A model generated the notes under the pieces. The model made no database searches. It saw only the letters and a list, made by a program, of their open reading frames with translations, and had not been told where the DNA came from. Positions 8,457 through 15,466 of a stretch of DNA of 64,000 nt are shown here, one piece after another; within the stretch, counting starts at the first letter, position 1, and each line of letters begins with the position of its first letter. A program made the position numbers and the translations under genes. Origin of the DNA: Stigmatella erecta (GTDB taxonomy: Bacteria; Myxococcota; Myxococcia; Myxococcales; Myxococcaceae); the NCBI RefSeq assembly GCF_900111745.1, contig NZ_FOIJ01000003.1, positions 620,001 to 684,000 on the forward strand, in the 5' to 3' direction.

Positions 8457-9359
8457 ATGGACGGTGTGCCCCAGAGCCTTGTGAGCAAGGAAGCCCCCGG
8501 TCCAAGCAGCGCCGCGACCGGGAAGAGCCTTCTTGGGGATTTAAGGCAGGAGTGGAAGCGGAACAAGCTGAGTGACGCCGCGGCCGCCCTCACGTTCTAC
8601 GGCGTCCTCGCGTTCTTTCCCTTCCTGCTCCTCCTCGTTGCCCTGGCGGGCCTCGTCATCCCGCCCGGGCAGGTACAGGCGCTCCTCGGGGAGCTCGGCC
8701 GGGAGGTCCCTCCTGCCTTCCGTCAGATCCCCTCGGAGCAGCTCGCACAGCTCACCTCTGGACCCAGCACGGGGCTGCTCACCTTCAGCGCGCTGGCCGC
8801 GGTGTGGTCAGCGGCCGCCGGGGTGGCGAGCCTCATCACGGCCCTCAACACCGCCTACGGTGTGAAGGAAAGCCGTCCGCGTTGGAAGGTGTATGGGATT
8901 GCCCTCTGGATGATGCTGGCGGGCGCCCTGTTGGCGCTGCTCGCTGGGCTTGTCGCCGTGGCGGCCCCTGCCCTGGCCACCCGGCTTGGCCAGCCCTGGG
9001 TGGCGCTCGTGGGCTGGCTGAGGCTGCCCCTGGCGGCGATGCTGATGATGCTCCTCTGGACAGCCCTCTACTCCGTGCTCCCGGATGTCAAACACAAGTT
9101 CAAGTTCATCACGCCCGGCTCCGTGGTGGGGGTGCTCGTCTGGCTCGCCGCTTCACTGGGCTTCTCCTTCTATGTCTCCCACTTCAGCACTTTTGGCATC
9201 ACCTACGGCGCCCTGGGCGGCATCATCGTCCTGCTGCTGTGGATGTGGATCTCCGCGCTCGCCCTGATGCTGGGCGCCGAGCTCAACGCCGTCCTGGCCC
9301 GCCGTTCCATGCACCGGACCCGCTTGCCTGAAGAGGAGCCGGTTCCAGCTCCGCCCTGA
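8457..9359 (+). CDS. YihY/virulence factor BrkB family inner-membrane protein
   Basis: A 300-residue polytopic membrane protein. Family features: KLSDAAAALTFYGVLAFFPFLLLLVALAGLV at the first membrane helix, the GVASLITALNTAYGV block, the YSVLPDVKHKFKFITPGSVVG motif, and FGITYGALGGIIVLLLWMWISALALMLGAELNAVL near the C-terminus. About six helices are expected. These proteins were once annotated as ribonuclease BN, which is not supported; their role is probably transport or envelope integrity. ATG 8457 is preferred because AGGAG sits six bases upstream; an upstream in-frame ATG at 8346 lacks this. The last residues are a short charged, Pro-rich tail. Confidence 0.9.
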   Translation: MDGVPQSLVSKEAPGPSSAATGKSLLGDLRQEWKRNKLSDAAAALTFYGVLAFFPFLLLLVALAGLVIPPGQVQALLGELGREVPPAFRQIPSEQLAQLTSGPSTGLLTFSALAAVWSAAAGVASLITALNTAYGVKESRPRWKVYGIALWMMLAGALLALLAGLVAVAAPALATRLGQPWVALVGWLRLPLAAMLMMLLWTALYSVLPDVKHKFKFITPGSVVGVLVWLAASLGFSFYVSHFSTFGITYGALGGIIVLLLWMWISALALMLGAELNAVLARRSMHRTRLPEEEPVPAPP

Positions 9360-9425
9360 AACACGATTGTGCATCCACTCAACGTCCTTAAGTTTTGACG
9401 CGCTTGCCCATGAAAGGCGTGGTCC

Positions 9426-9845
9426 ATGTCGAAACAAGAAACCAAACCGCAGATTGCTCCCAGTGCCATTCGCGTGGAGACCGCCAGCACGGTCCAGGGA
9501 CGCGCGGCGACCACCATTTCCGTGGAAGTGGACGAGCCCCGGCTCGGGCAACAAGAGGCCAGCAACAACCGGGCGGATCGCGCGATCGCGATGGTTCCAC
9601 GCACCCATGACGGCAAGCAGGAGTGGAAAGAGGAGGAACTCATTCACTCGGGCCGCCGCATCACGGAGGACGACCGGGTCGTGAAGACGTTCAATGCGAC
9701 GGTGTCAGGCCCTGTCACGGCCCACGAGGCCGGGGTCACGGTGAAGGTGGAAACCCCGGCGGGAACCGTGTGGGCCAACGAGCAGAACGCGCCCCTGGCC
9801 ACCCGCGAAGCGGACAAGGAGCTTCCCGCGAGGCCGAAGCGCTGA
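9426..9845 (+). CDS. Small hydrophilic hypothetical protein
   Basis: A 139-residue, highly charged protein without signal peptide or membrane helix. It starts MSKQETKPQIAPSAIRVETAS; residues about 60-120 alternate polar and hydrophobic in a way that suggests a small beta domain (VVKTFNATVSGPVTAHEAGVTV). There is no recognisable catalytic motif and the ribosome binding site is poor. It follows the YihY-family gene by 66 bases on the same strand and converges on the histidine kinase gene with a three-base gap. I do not recognise it. Confidence 0.55.
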   Translation: MSKQETKPQIAPSAIRVETASTVQGRAATTISVEVDEPRLGQQEASNNRADRAIAMVPRTHDGKQEWKEEELIHSGRRITEDDRVVKTFNATVSGPVTAHEAGVTVKVETPAGTVWANEQNAPLATREADKELPARPKR

Positions 9846-9848
9846 CGT

Positions 9849-10946
9849 TCAGGTAGGCACGGAATGCGATCTGGGCAGGCAGACGCTGAAGCGGCTCCCC
9901 TTGCCCAGCTCGCTCTCGGCGAGGAGCGTCCCGCCCAGACAAGACACGATGGTTTTCACCACGGCCAGACCCACCCCCCGGCCCGGGGAGATGTGCTCAC
10001 TGCGCCTGTACATGTCGAAGATGGCGGAGAGCAAATCCGGTGCGATGCCCCGCCCGGTATCCTCGACCGTGATGCGCACGCCGCTGCCCGTCTCGCTAGC
10101 GCGGACCCAGACCGTCCCCACGGCAGTGTACTTGAGTGCATTGTCCACGAGGTTCTGCAGCACCTGCCCCAGCAAGAGGCGGTCTGTCCTGAGCAAAATC
10201 CCGCCGGGAACGTCCTCCTGCAAGCGAATCCCCTTCTCGTCCGCGCGAGGCTGCAGGATGGCCAGCACGTCCTCGGTCACCTGAGAGAGGCCCACCTCCT
10301 CCTCCTGGTACTGAAGATTGCCCGCAAGCGCCGCTTCGGTGGCCAGCTGCCCCTCGATGAGCAGGAGCAACCGGCGCGTGGCTCGCTCGATGCGATCCAG
10401 GTTCTTGGGGGCCCCCTTGGCAGAGGACTCTTCCCTCCGGATGAGCTCGGCGCTGGCCAGGATCGTGCTTAAGGGAGAGCGGAAGTCGTGGACGAGCCGG
10501 GCCAGGAAGTCCGACTGCCGATCCCGGAGCTGTTCTTCCCGGCGCTGAATGTAATGCTCCACCCCTGCCCGGTGAGCTTGATCAATGGCCCCGTGCAAGG
10601 TGCTCGCGGCCGCGTTGTTCAGGACGATGCCGGCCGAGTCCAGGACCCCCAGGAACGCAGCCCGGAGCGAGTTGTACTCTTCTCCCAGCTCTGTCAAGCC
10701 GTACCCCAGCCTGAGGCGGCTTTCGCCATGCTCTTCAGCGATCTTTCTCGGAATATCCAAAACGCCATGCCGCACCTGGACCCGGCCCAACGCGTCAATG
10801 ATCTGGTCTATCAACCCTGGCATGTTGTTCAGGATCGACTGGCGAGAGAGAGACCGTGCAACCGGGCGCTTGCTGACCCGCTGGAACCACTCCTCGATGA
10901 TGGCGTCTCGCTGCCGAAGACACTCTGCTGTGACGAAGGGGTCCAT
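9849..10946 (-). CDS. Soluble sensor histidine kinase with RsbRD-like N-terminal domain
   Basis: A 365-residue kinase with no membrane segment. Residues 1-140 are helical and resemble the RsbRD/RsbT co-antagonist sensor domain (FVTAECLRQRDAIIEEWFQRV opening; later LRLGYGLTELGEEYNSLRAAF), a haemoglobin-like fold often used as a cytoplasmic sensor. The phosphoacceptor H-box is LVHDFRSPLSTIL with His153. The ATPase has an N-box NLVDNALKYT, G1 DTGRGI, and G2 GRGVGLAVVKTIV, so it should be active. No response regulator lies next to it, so it is an orphan in this locus. A 340-base gap precedes it. Confidence 0.88.
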   Translation of the reverse strand: MDPFVTAECLRQRDAIIEEWFQRVSKRPVARSLSRQSILNNMPGLIDQIIDALGRVQVRHGVLDIPRKIAEEHGESRLRLGYGLTELGEEYNSLRAAFLGVLDSAGIVLNNAAASTLHGAIDQAHRAGVEHYIQRREEQLRDRQSDFLARLVHDFRSPLSTILASAELIRREESSAKGAPKNLDRIERATRRLLLLIEGQLATEAALAGNLQYQEEEVGLSQVTEDVLAILQPRADEKGIRLQEDVPGGILLRTDRLLLGQVLQNLVDNALKYTAVGTVWVRASETGSGVRITVEDTGRGIAPDLLSAIFDMYRRSEHISPGRGVGLAVVKTIVSCLGGTLLAESELGKGSRFSVCLPRSHSVPT

Positions 10947-11286
10947 AGCGCTCTGGGGCCAAGGTAATCATCCCGCGGAAGAGAAGAGGCCGCCCGAGCA
11001 TGGAGGAACTGGCCCGGCGGCCTGGCATCCGGGGCTTCCTGGAGGCTGAAGACCGGTTTCCGTGCTGGTGCAATGGGAGGCTACGCGGCTCCCCTTCCCG
11101 AGGCAGAAGACGCGTTGACGCCATGGCCCTTGCACACCCACGCTGGGTGAGGCTGACAGTTTGACAAAGCGCGCCGGGGGGACCTTCCGGACATCCAGGG
11201 CGTTTTCCCTCGTGGACACGCCGCTCCTCTCCCTTGGCCCCATCCTTGCTTAGAGAGGGCGCTCTTCACCTCCCGGAGGCCTCACC
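10947..11286. other. Intergenic region without a supported gene
   Basis: 340 bases between the divergent kinase gene and the GspC-like gene. Frames here are short and lack family resemblance or ribosome binding sites. TTGACA occurs at 11161-11166 but no -10-like hexamer lies at proper distance in the GC-rich sequence that follows. GGAGG at 11275-11279 is the ribosome binding site of the gene at 11287. Nothing else was recognised. Confidence 0.4.
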
Positions 11287-11838
11287 ATGGCCGCCTTCTC
11301 CCGTCTTTCCCTGCGTTCCCTTTGCCGGTTCGGCATGATTGCCTTCTGCGTTTTAGCCGCCGGGTACGCCCTTCACGGGGTCTTGGAACCCTGGGTCCCA
11401 AGCCCCCTTGCGGATGCGCACGTCTCCATCATGAAGACCTCGGCCTTGGAGCCCGCTGCTGAGGAGGAGTGTTTACCAACCTCCGGGTCATCCCCGCTCA
11501 AGGTCAGCCAAACAGGCCCCTTCCGCTACGAGATTGAGCTCCAAGGCATGGACATGCGCGGCGCAGCCTGCGGCCCGAGAGGATACCAGCTCGTCCCCGC
11601 CTTCAAGAATGGCCAGGTCAGCGGACTCCTGCTGATCTCCATTCGTCCAGGCTCCGTTTTACTTCAACTGGGCTTGCGCGAGCAGGATGTCCTCAGGAGC
11701 ATCAACAGCATTCCCCTGGACAGCCCAGAGGCCGCGCTTGAACTCTATGTCCAGGGCCTGGGTACAACCTCCCGCTTCGTGCTCGATCTGGAGCGCGGAG
11801 GGAAGCTGTTGCGCTACACCTACTTCCTCAAGAGGTGA
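11287..11838 (+). CDS. Orphan GspC-like PDZ protein
   Basis: A 183-residue protein with one N-terminal membrane anchor (about residues 15-33, FGMIAFCVLAAGYALHGVL) and a C-terminal PDZ-like domain. The block GYQLVPAFKNGQVSGLLLIS, then IRPGSVLLQLGLREQDVLRSINSIPL, closely follows the PDZ region of the type II secretion protein GspC (LVP-F-G--GF----IRPGSL---LGL--GDVI-SING--L). The GspC homology region between anchor and PDZ is very short. No other secretion genes are near, so it is either a detached GspC paralogue or another periplasmic PDZ adaptor anchored in the inner membrane. GGAGG seven bases upstream supports ATG 11287. Confidence 0.7.
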   Translation: MAAFSRLSLRSLCRFGMIAFCVLAAGYALHGVLEPWVPSPLADAHVSIMKTSALEPAAEEECLPTSGSSPLKVSQTGPFRYEIELQGMDMRGAACGPRGYQLVPAFKNGQVSGLLLISIRPGSVLLQLGLREQDVLRSINSIPLDSPEAALELYVQGLGTTSRFVLDLERGGKLLRYTYFLKR

Positions 11839-11862
11839 GGAAGCAGACTGTCCGGACCCGCC

Positions 11863-12450
11863 TCACCCAGAGGCGCGCCCGGACAAGCCCATGTCCTTGG
11901 CGCTCAAAAGCGGCCCACGCAGGGGCACCCACTCCCGGAAGCGCTCGGCCCAGCGGCGCGGCTCGACGAGGATGACTTCATCTCCCCATTCGAGGGCATC
12001 GAACGCCTCGGCGGTGTGGCCAGCGACGAGAGGTCCGTAGTCCAGGTGGGAGTTCAGCCACCACAGCCGTGACTCCCTCCAAGCACCGAGGCACACCCAG
12101 TGATCATTTCCTCCCTCTCCGATACACGCCAGCGCGAAAGCGCCTTCCTCCAACGCCCGGCCGAGGCGCTCGAAGAAGGCTGTGCTCGGCTCAGAAGGGC
12201 GGCGCACCCAGGGCGTGGCCCGGAAGGTGTTTTGCACGTGAAGGAAACGCTTGATGCGCAGGTGGTCCGTGCCCCAGGGAGTCACATCGAGCCAGCTTGC
12301 AAGCACCCGCTCCGCATACTGAATGCCCCCGAGCAGCAAGCCATGCCGCACCGCCGCCGCAGCGCACGAGTATTCCTTCTCTTGCCTGGCGAAACAGGCT
12401 CGCGCCATGCTCCACTCAGACACCGCGTGCAGTTGGGGCTCGCTCCACAT
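11863..12450 (-). CDS. Putative C39/papain-like cysteine protease family protein
   Basis: A 195-residue protein of uncertain function. Two blocks suggest a papain-fold cysteine peptidase of the C39-like type: EYSCAAAAVRHGLLLGG near residue 28 (Cys followed by Ala-rich helix, as at C39 active sites) and GGNDHWVCLGAWRESRLWWLN near residue 112 (the His block). No signal peptide is seen. A stop codon lies directly before ATG 12450, so the frame cannot start earlier; a later start (GTG or ATG about 10-15 codons in) is possible. A decayed second copy lies on the same strand at 14950-15225. The family call rests only on these motifs. Confidence 0.5.
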   Translation of the reverse strand: MWSEPQLHAVSEWSMARACFARQEKEYSCAAAAVRHGLLLGGIQYAERVLASWLDVTPWGTDHLRIKRFLHVQNTFRATPWVRRPSEPSTAFFERLGRALEEGAFALACIGEGGNDHWVCLGAWRESRLWWLNSHLDYGPLVAGHTAEAFDALEWGDEVILVEPRRWAERFREWVPLRGPLLSAKDMGLSGRASG

Positions 12451-12570
12451 TCAGGGCAGGACACATAACCCGCCCTCACCCCTGGCTCAGCCCACCAGGC
12501 GTACATCCTGGCGCCGGTTCGCACGGATGAGCCTGTCTCTCCCCGGGTGGCTTGCCGACTTCCGCCGGGG

Positions 12571-12609
12571 AAAAAAGATTTCTGGACCGGGTTTCCCCGT
12601 GGTTCAGAA
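12571..12609 (-). terminator. Minus-strand intrinsic terminator upstream of the protease-like gene
   Basis: Read on the minus strand, stem CTTCTGAACC with partner GGTCCAGAA (one wobble) encloses an inner CGGG-GAAA-CCCG hairpin with a GNRA loop, and is followed by ATCTTTTTT. This is a textbook intrinsic terminator. No minus-strand gene ends here; the protease-like gene starts 120 bases further on. It may insulate that gene, act as a leader attenuator, or be left from a lost gene. Confidence 0.65.
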
Positions 12610-12718
12610 GCAGGGCAGCCTCCCCCCCGCTGCATGATGAAGAAGAGGACAGGAACTTCATCGTCGTTGGGGCGGCCTTTCCGTAGAATGGAGTCCTCTT
12701 CGCTCCGGGAAGCGTCTC

Positions 12719-14014
12719 ATGGCAACTCGTCTGGGCGTCACGCTCCTACTCCTCGCCATTCTCAATGCGTGCGCCACGCCGCGTGCCGTCCGCCTCGACA
12801 CGGGGCAGGGCGCGCCCCTGGAGTACAGGCCGTCCTTCTCCACCAAGTCAGTGAAGGTGGACGCGGCAGCATTCGAGGAGGCGCTGGCGCAGATGGTGCT
12901 GGAGGTGCCCCTGACGCTCCGTGTTCCTCCGCAAGGCTGGCTGGTGCGAGCCTCCCACTCCGGCAAGGCGGTGGACACTCGCTGGCATCGCCTGATGCGC
13001 AAGAGCTTCGGCGGCCTCTGTGGGCCGGGCCAGCGCAGGGACCATTGCATCTCCCTACTCGACGACGGGATGGGCCTGGGCGAGTGGGATAAGCTGGGCG
13101 TTGCCTTGGGGCTGTCGCTGGAGCCTCTCAAGGAGAACATCACCCAGGCGGTGGAGAAGACTCTAGCACCCCAACTCTTCTACACCGTCATCGCCACGGG
13201 CCTCATCACCTGGGCCGTCCTGGCGGCCAATCCTGAGCCGGTGTTCACCAAGGCGGCGGCCATCGTCTCAGCGGTCCTGCTCATTTACCTGGGAGTGGAG
13301 ACCTTCCTGGAGGTGGTGGACGCGAGCCAGGAGTTGAAGGTGGCCACGGACCGGGCCACCACCTGGGTGGAGCTGGAACGGGCGGGCCATCGCTTCGCCA
13401 ACCGGGTAGGACCGGAGGTGGCGCGCGTCTTCGTCCTCGCGACCACCGTGGTGGTGAGTCACGGCATGGCCGGGGGTGCTGCGTGGCTGGCGTCGCGACT
13501 GTCGATGCTGCCCAGCTTCACGGAGGTCGCAGCGGAGGGGGCTCTACGGATAGGCCTCCACCTTGCAAACGTGGGACAAGTGAGTGCGGTAGCCGTTGAA
13601 GGGAGCACCGTCGTCGTCTCCCTGCCTGCCACGGCGGTCGCCATGACGGCCCGGGGCTCAAGAGGCGCCGCAGCGGGAGTCAATCCTGCCGGTTTCAGAT
13701 CCTGGGGTTCGTTCAGCGGCCTCAAGAGCGCCTTGGGCTCGGCGGGCCCCGGCAAGCAGTGGCACCACATCGTTGAGCAGACGCCCGGCAACGTTGAGCG
13801 GTTCGGTGCTCATGCGCTTCACAACACCGAGAACGTCCTCTCTTTGGAGCCAACACTCCACACCCGACTCAGCGCGCTCTACTCGTCCATTCGCTGGAAC
13901 ATCACCGGTTCGAGGAGCCTGACCGTGCGGCAGTGGTTGAGCACTCAGCCGTACGAAGCCCAACGCAAGTTTGGGGTTCTAGCGATTGAAAATGTTACGA
14001 AAGGGTTCTGGTAA
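12719..14014 (+). CDS. SitA-like lipoprotein toxin with C-terminal HNH/Endo VII-type nuclease domain
   Basis: A 431-residue polymorphic toxin. A type II signal peptide ends in lipobox LNAC with Cys18. The middle carries two hydrophobic stretches (FYTVIATGLITWAVLAANPEPVFTKAA region, then ARVFVLATTVVVSHGM). The C-terminal 85 residues hold QWHHIVEQ with His349-His350, followed by ALHNTENVLSLEPTLHTRLS, the arrangement of HNH/Endo VII-superfamily toxin nucleases. In Myxococcus xanthus, SitA lipoproteins are passed to kin by outer membrane exchange and kill cells lacking the cognate SitI; this gene has the same plan (lipobox, shared body, variable toxin tip, adjacent immunity gene). The stop overlaps the next start as TAATG. 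No SitB-like gene is next to it. The toxin role is inference from architecture. Confidence 0.8.
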   Translation: MATRLGVTLLLLAILNACATPRAVRLDTGQGAPLEYRPSFSTKSVKVDAAAFEEALAQMVLEVPLTLRVPPQGWLVRASHSGKAVDTRWHRLMRKSFGGLCGPGQRRDHCISLLDDGMGLGEWDKLGVALGLSLEPLKENITQAVEKTLAPQLFYTVIATGLITWAVLAANPEPVFTKAAAIVSAVLLIYLGVETFLEVVDASQELKVATDRATTWVELERAGHRFANRVGPEVARVFVLATTVVVSHGMAGGAAWLASRLSMLPSFTEVAAEGALRIGLHLANVGQVSAVAVEGSTVVVSLPATAVAMTARGSRGAAAGVNPAGFRSWGSFSGLKSALGSAGPGKQWHHIVEQTPGNVERFGAHALHNTENVLSLEPTLHTRLSALYSSIRWNITGSRSLTVRQWLSTQPYEAQRKFGVLAIENVTKGFW

Positions 14015-14364
14015 TGAAGTTGGAGGAACTCGTTGAGCAGTTCGCCGCGAACGTTGCTGCGCAGACCGATGCCATCTGGAAGGGAGACGCAAAAACAGGG
14101 AACAAGCATGCCAGAAGGTATAGCGCCGCATTCGACAAGCTACGAGCCCATGGAGATGCTGGGCGAGATGCACTTGCTGTTCTTTTGAAACACCCGCGCA
14201 TGGATATCCGGGTAACAGCAGCGGCCTGCCTGCTGCGCCATCGCACAGCGGAGGCCAAGGCGGTGTTGGAAGAGGCCTCGAAGGGCGAGGGACTGATCCC
14301 ATTCGAAGCGCAGCAAGCCTTGCAGCGGTGGGAGGAAGGTACCTGGGCTTTGGATCCGGCATGA
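14014..14364 (+). CDS. DUF2019 domain protein, probable immunity protein
   Basis: A 116-residue cytoplasmic helical protein of the DUF2019 type: MKLEELVEQFAANVAAQTDAI at the start, then ARRYSAAFDKLRAHG and a HEAT-like helical pair HPRMDIRVTAAACLLRHRTAEAKAVLEE. Such small proteins are often encoded directly after polymorphic toxins. Here the start codon shares its A with the toxin stop (TAATG), which would give coupled production of toxin and antidote. It is inferred to bind and neutralise the nuclease tip of the preceding protein, playing the part of SitI. Base composition is lower in GC than flanking housekeeping genes, in keeping with transfer. Confidence 0.72.
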   Translation: MKLEELVEQFAANVAAQTDAIWKGDAKTGNKHARRYSAAFDKLRAHGDAGRDALAVLLKHPRMDIRVTAAACLLRHRTAEAKAVLEEASKGEGLIPFEAQQALQRWEEGTWALDPA

Positions 14365-14417
14365 CCCTGCGCAAGCCCGAAGGAACGAGCATCGAGGAAC
14401 TCATCCAATGAGTCCGG

Positions 14418-14612
14418 GCGGTGAGCGTAAAACGGGCACGGGCGAACTGGTACACGTGTTGCCGAAAAGAAAGCAGATTGACTTCGTGGCCGAAGTGCTT
14501 GTCGTCGGAAGTCACGAAGCCGATGGCGGAGCGCCGGTGCTCGGCATTGCACCAGACCACGCAGCGCTTTACCAATGGACGCAGGCAGCGCTCTAACACA
14601 TTGTGGCGTATA
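14418..14612 (-). pseudogene. Remnant of an IS3-type transposase, C-terminal end
   Basis: On the minus strand about 60 codons translate to VLERCLRPLVKRCVVWCNAEHRRSAIGFVT..., followed by DDKHFGHEVNLLSFRQHVYQFARAR. This follows the end of the DDE integrase core of IS3-family transposases (F-RWYN-EHRHS-I-FVTP--RH-G---LL--R---Y--AR), including the region of the last acidic residue. The usual W-Y of RWYN has changed to VWCN. Neither the upstream catalytic core nor inverted repeats are visible, so only a fragment remains. It lies just after the toxin-immunity pair. Confidence 0.6.
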
Positions 14613-14622
14613 TGGACATTCT

Positions 14623-14949
14623 GTGAATCTTCCGCAAGAAGCAGTTCTTCGCGATGAGCAGTTGGAGATCAACGACAACTGGCTCGGAACAGCCAATCGA
14701 GAAGAGCCGTTGGACGCGATGCGCGCATGGTGGCACTGCCGCTATGAGTACCCAGCTCAGTCGACACCTTACAACGGTCGCGAAGGTGGTTATTCGTATG
14801 GGCACGGAGGTCCGTTTGATCCTGCCGATGAGTTGCCAGCTCGATTTTCCCATGTCGTAGACGATGACATCGTCCAGGAACTCGTCGACGAGTTACATGC
14901 CGAGATCGGCGACGAGTGGGCCCCCGTTTTGAATGCCACGTCGGTCTGA
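14623..14949 (+). pseudogene. Truncated conserved gene (N-terminal part only)
   Basis: The frame from GTG 14623 gives about 108 residues starting MNLPQEAVLRDEQLEINDNW. The core, MRAWWHCRYEYPAQSTPYNG then EGGYSYGHGGPFDPADEL and VDDDIVQELVDELHAEIGDEWAP, looks like a conserved domain I recall at the N-terminus of HEPN-associated proteins (pattern WF---YEDPAE-TPY-S-EGGY---WGGPYDA). It stops shortly after EWAP, exactly where similarity to the duplicated protease-like gene begins, so the C-terminal part was probably lost at that junction. Could be a shortened functional protein, but the junction argues for decay. Family recollection is from memory only. Confidence 0.5.
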
Positions 14950-15225
14950 GTGGAAGTTCAGCCACCACAGCTGCTCCTCCTTCCAGGCTCCGACGCACAG
15001 AGTGATCATTCCCTTCCTGGTCGATGCACGCCAACGCGAAAGCGCCCTGCGCCAATACCTTTCGGAGACGCTCGAAAAAGGGTGAACTCGGCTCTGAAGG
15101 GCGGTTCACCCATTGCGTGGCGGGAAGGTGTTTTGTGTGTAGAGGAAACGCTTGATGCGCAGAGCGAAACACGTTCGCGCCGTGCTCCACTCATACACAG
15201 CGCGCAATTGGGGTTCGCTCCACAC
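14950..15225 (-). pseudogene. Decayed second copy of the protease-like gene at 11863-12450
   Basis: Read leftwards from 15225: VWSEPQLRAVYEWSTARTCFA then jumps to LRIKRFLYTQNTF, matching the intact copy (MWSEPQLHAVSEWSMARACFA, and LRIKRFLHVQNTF) but lacking about 126 bases between them, which in the intact gene encode the Cys-containing block. A frameshift follows, then QWVNRPSEPSSPFFERLRKV and GAFALACIDQEGNDH align with the intact copy; a second shift of two bases follows NDH, after which CVGAWKEEQLWWLN resumes. Similarity also extends past the start codon upstream to about 15290. With a deleted catalytic block and two frameshifts it is a pseudogene. Confidence 0.82.
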
Positions 15226-15466
15226 TCAGGGGGCAACATGCAACCCAACTCTACACCTGGCTCAGCCCACTAGGCACGCATCCATGCGCCGAGCCAAGTG
15301 TACGTGGAGCCCGAAGCCGAAGACCCATCGGGTGCCGGATGGGTTACGCGAGGGAACCTTTTACCACCGCAAAACCTTGTATCGCCCTGACGGGTGATGG
15401 TCTCCCCATGGCAGGCGCTTCAATCTCGCGCCGATGCCGAGAGATGCTTACGGCAAGGAGTTTGCC

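Noticed and set aside
12282-12635. Minus-strand frame with CPECGASPNCTRC, looking like a zinc ribbon, repeated in the second copy
   Set aside because: Its likeness in the two copies follows from DNA similarity; the other frame aligns with the Cys/His blocks and continues through the gene, whereas this one ends quickly.
14408-14596. Plus-strand 62-codon frame after the immunity gene
   Set aside because: The minus strand in the same place aligns with an IS3 transposase end, so the plus frame is a shadow.
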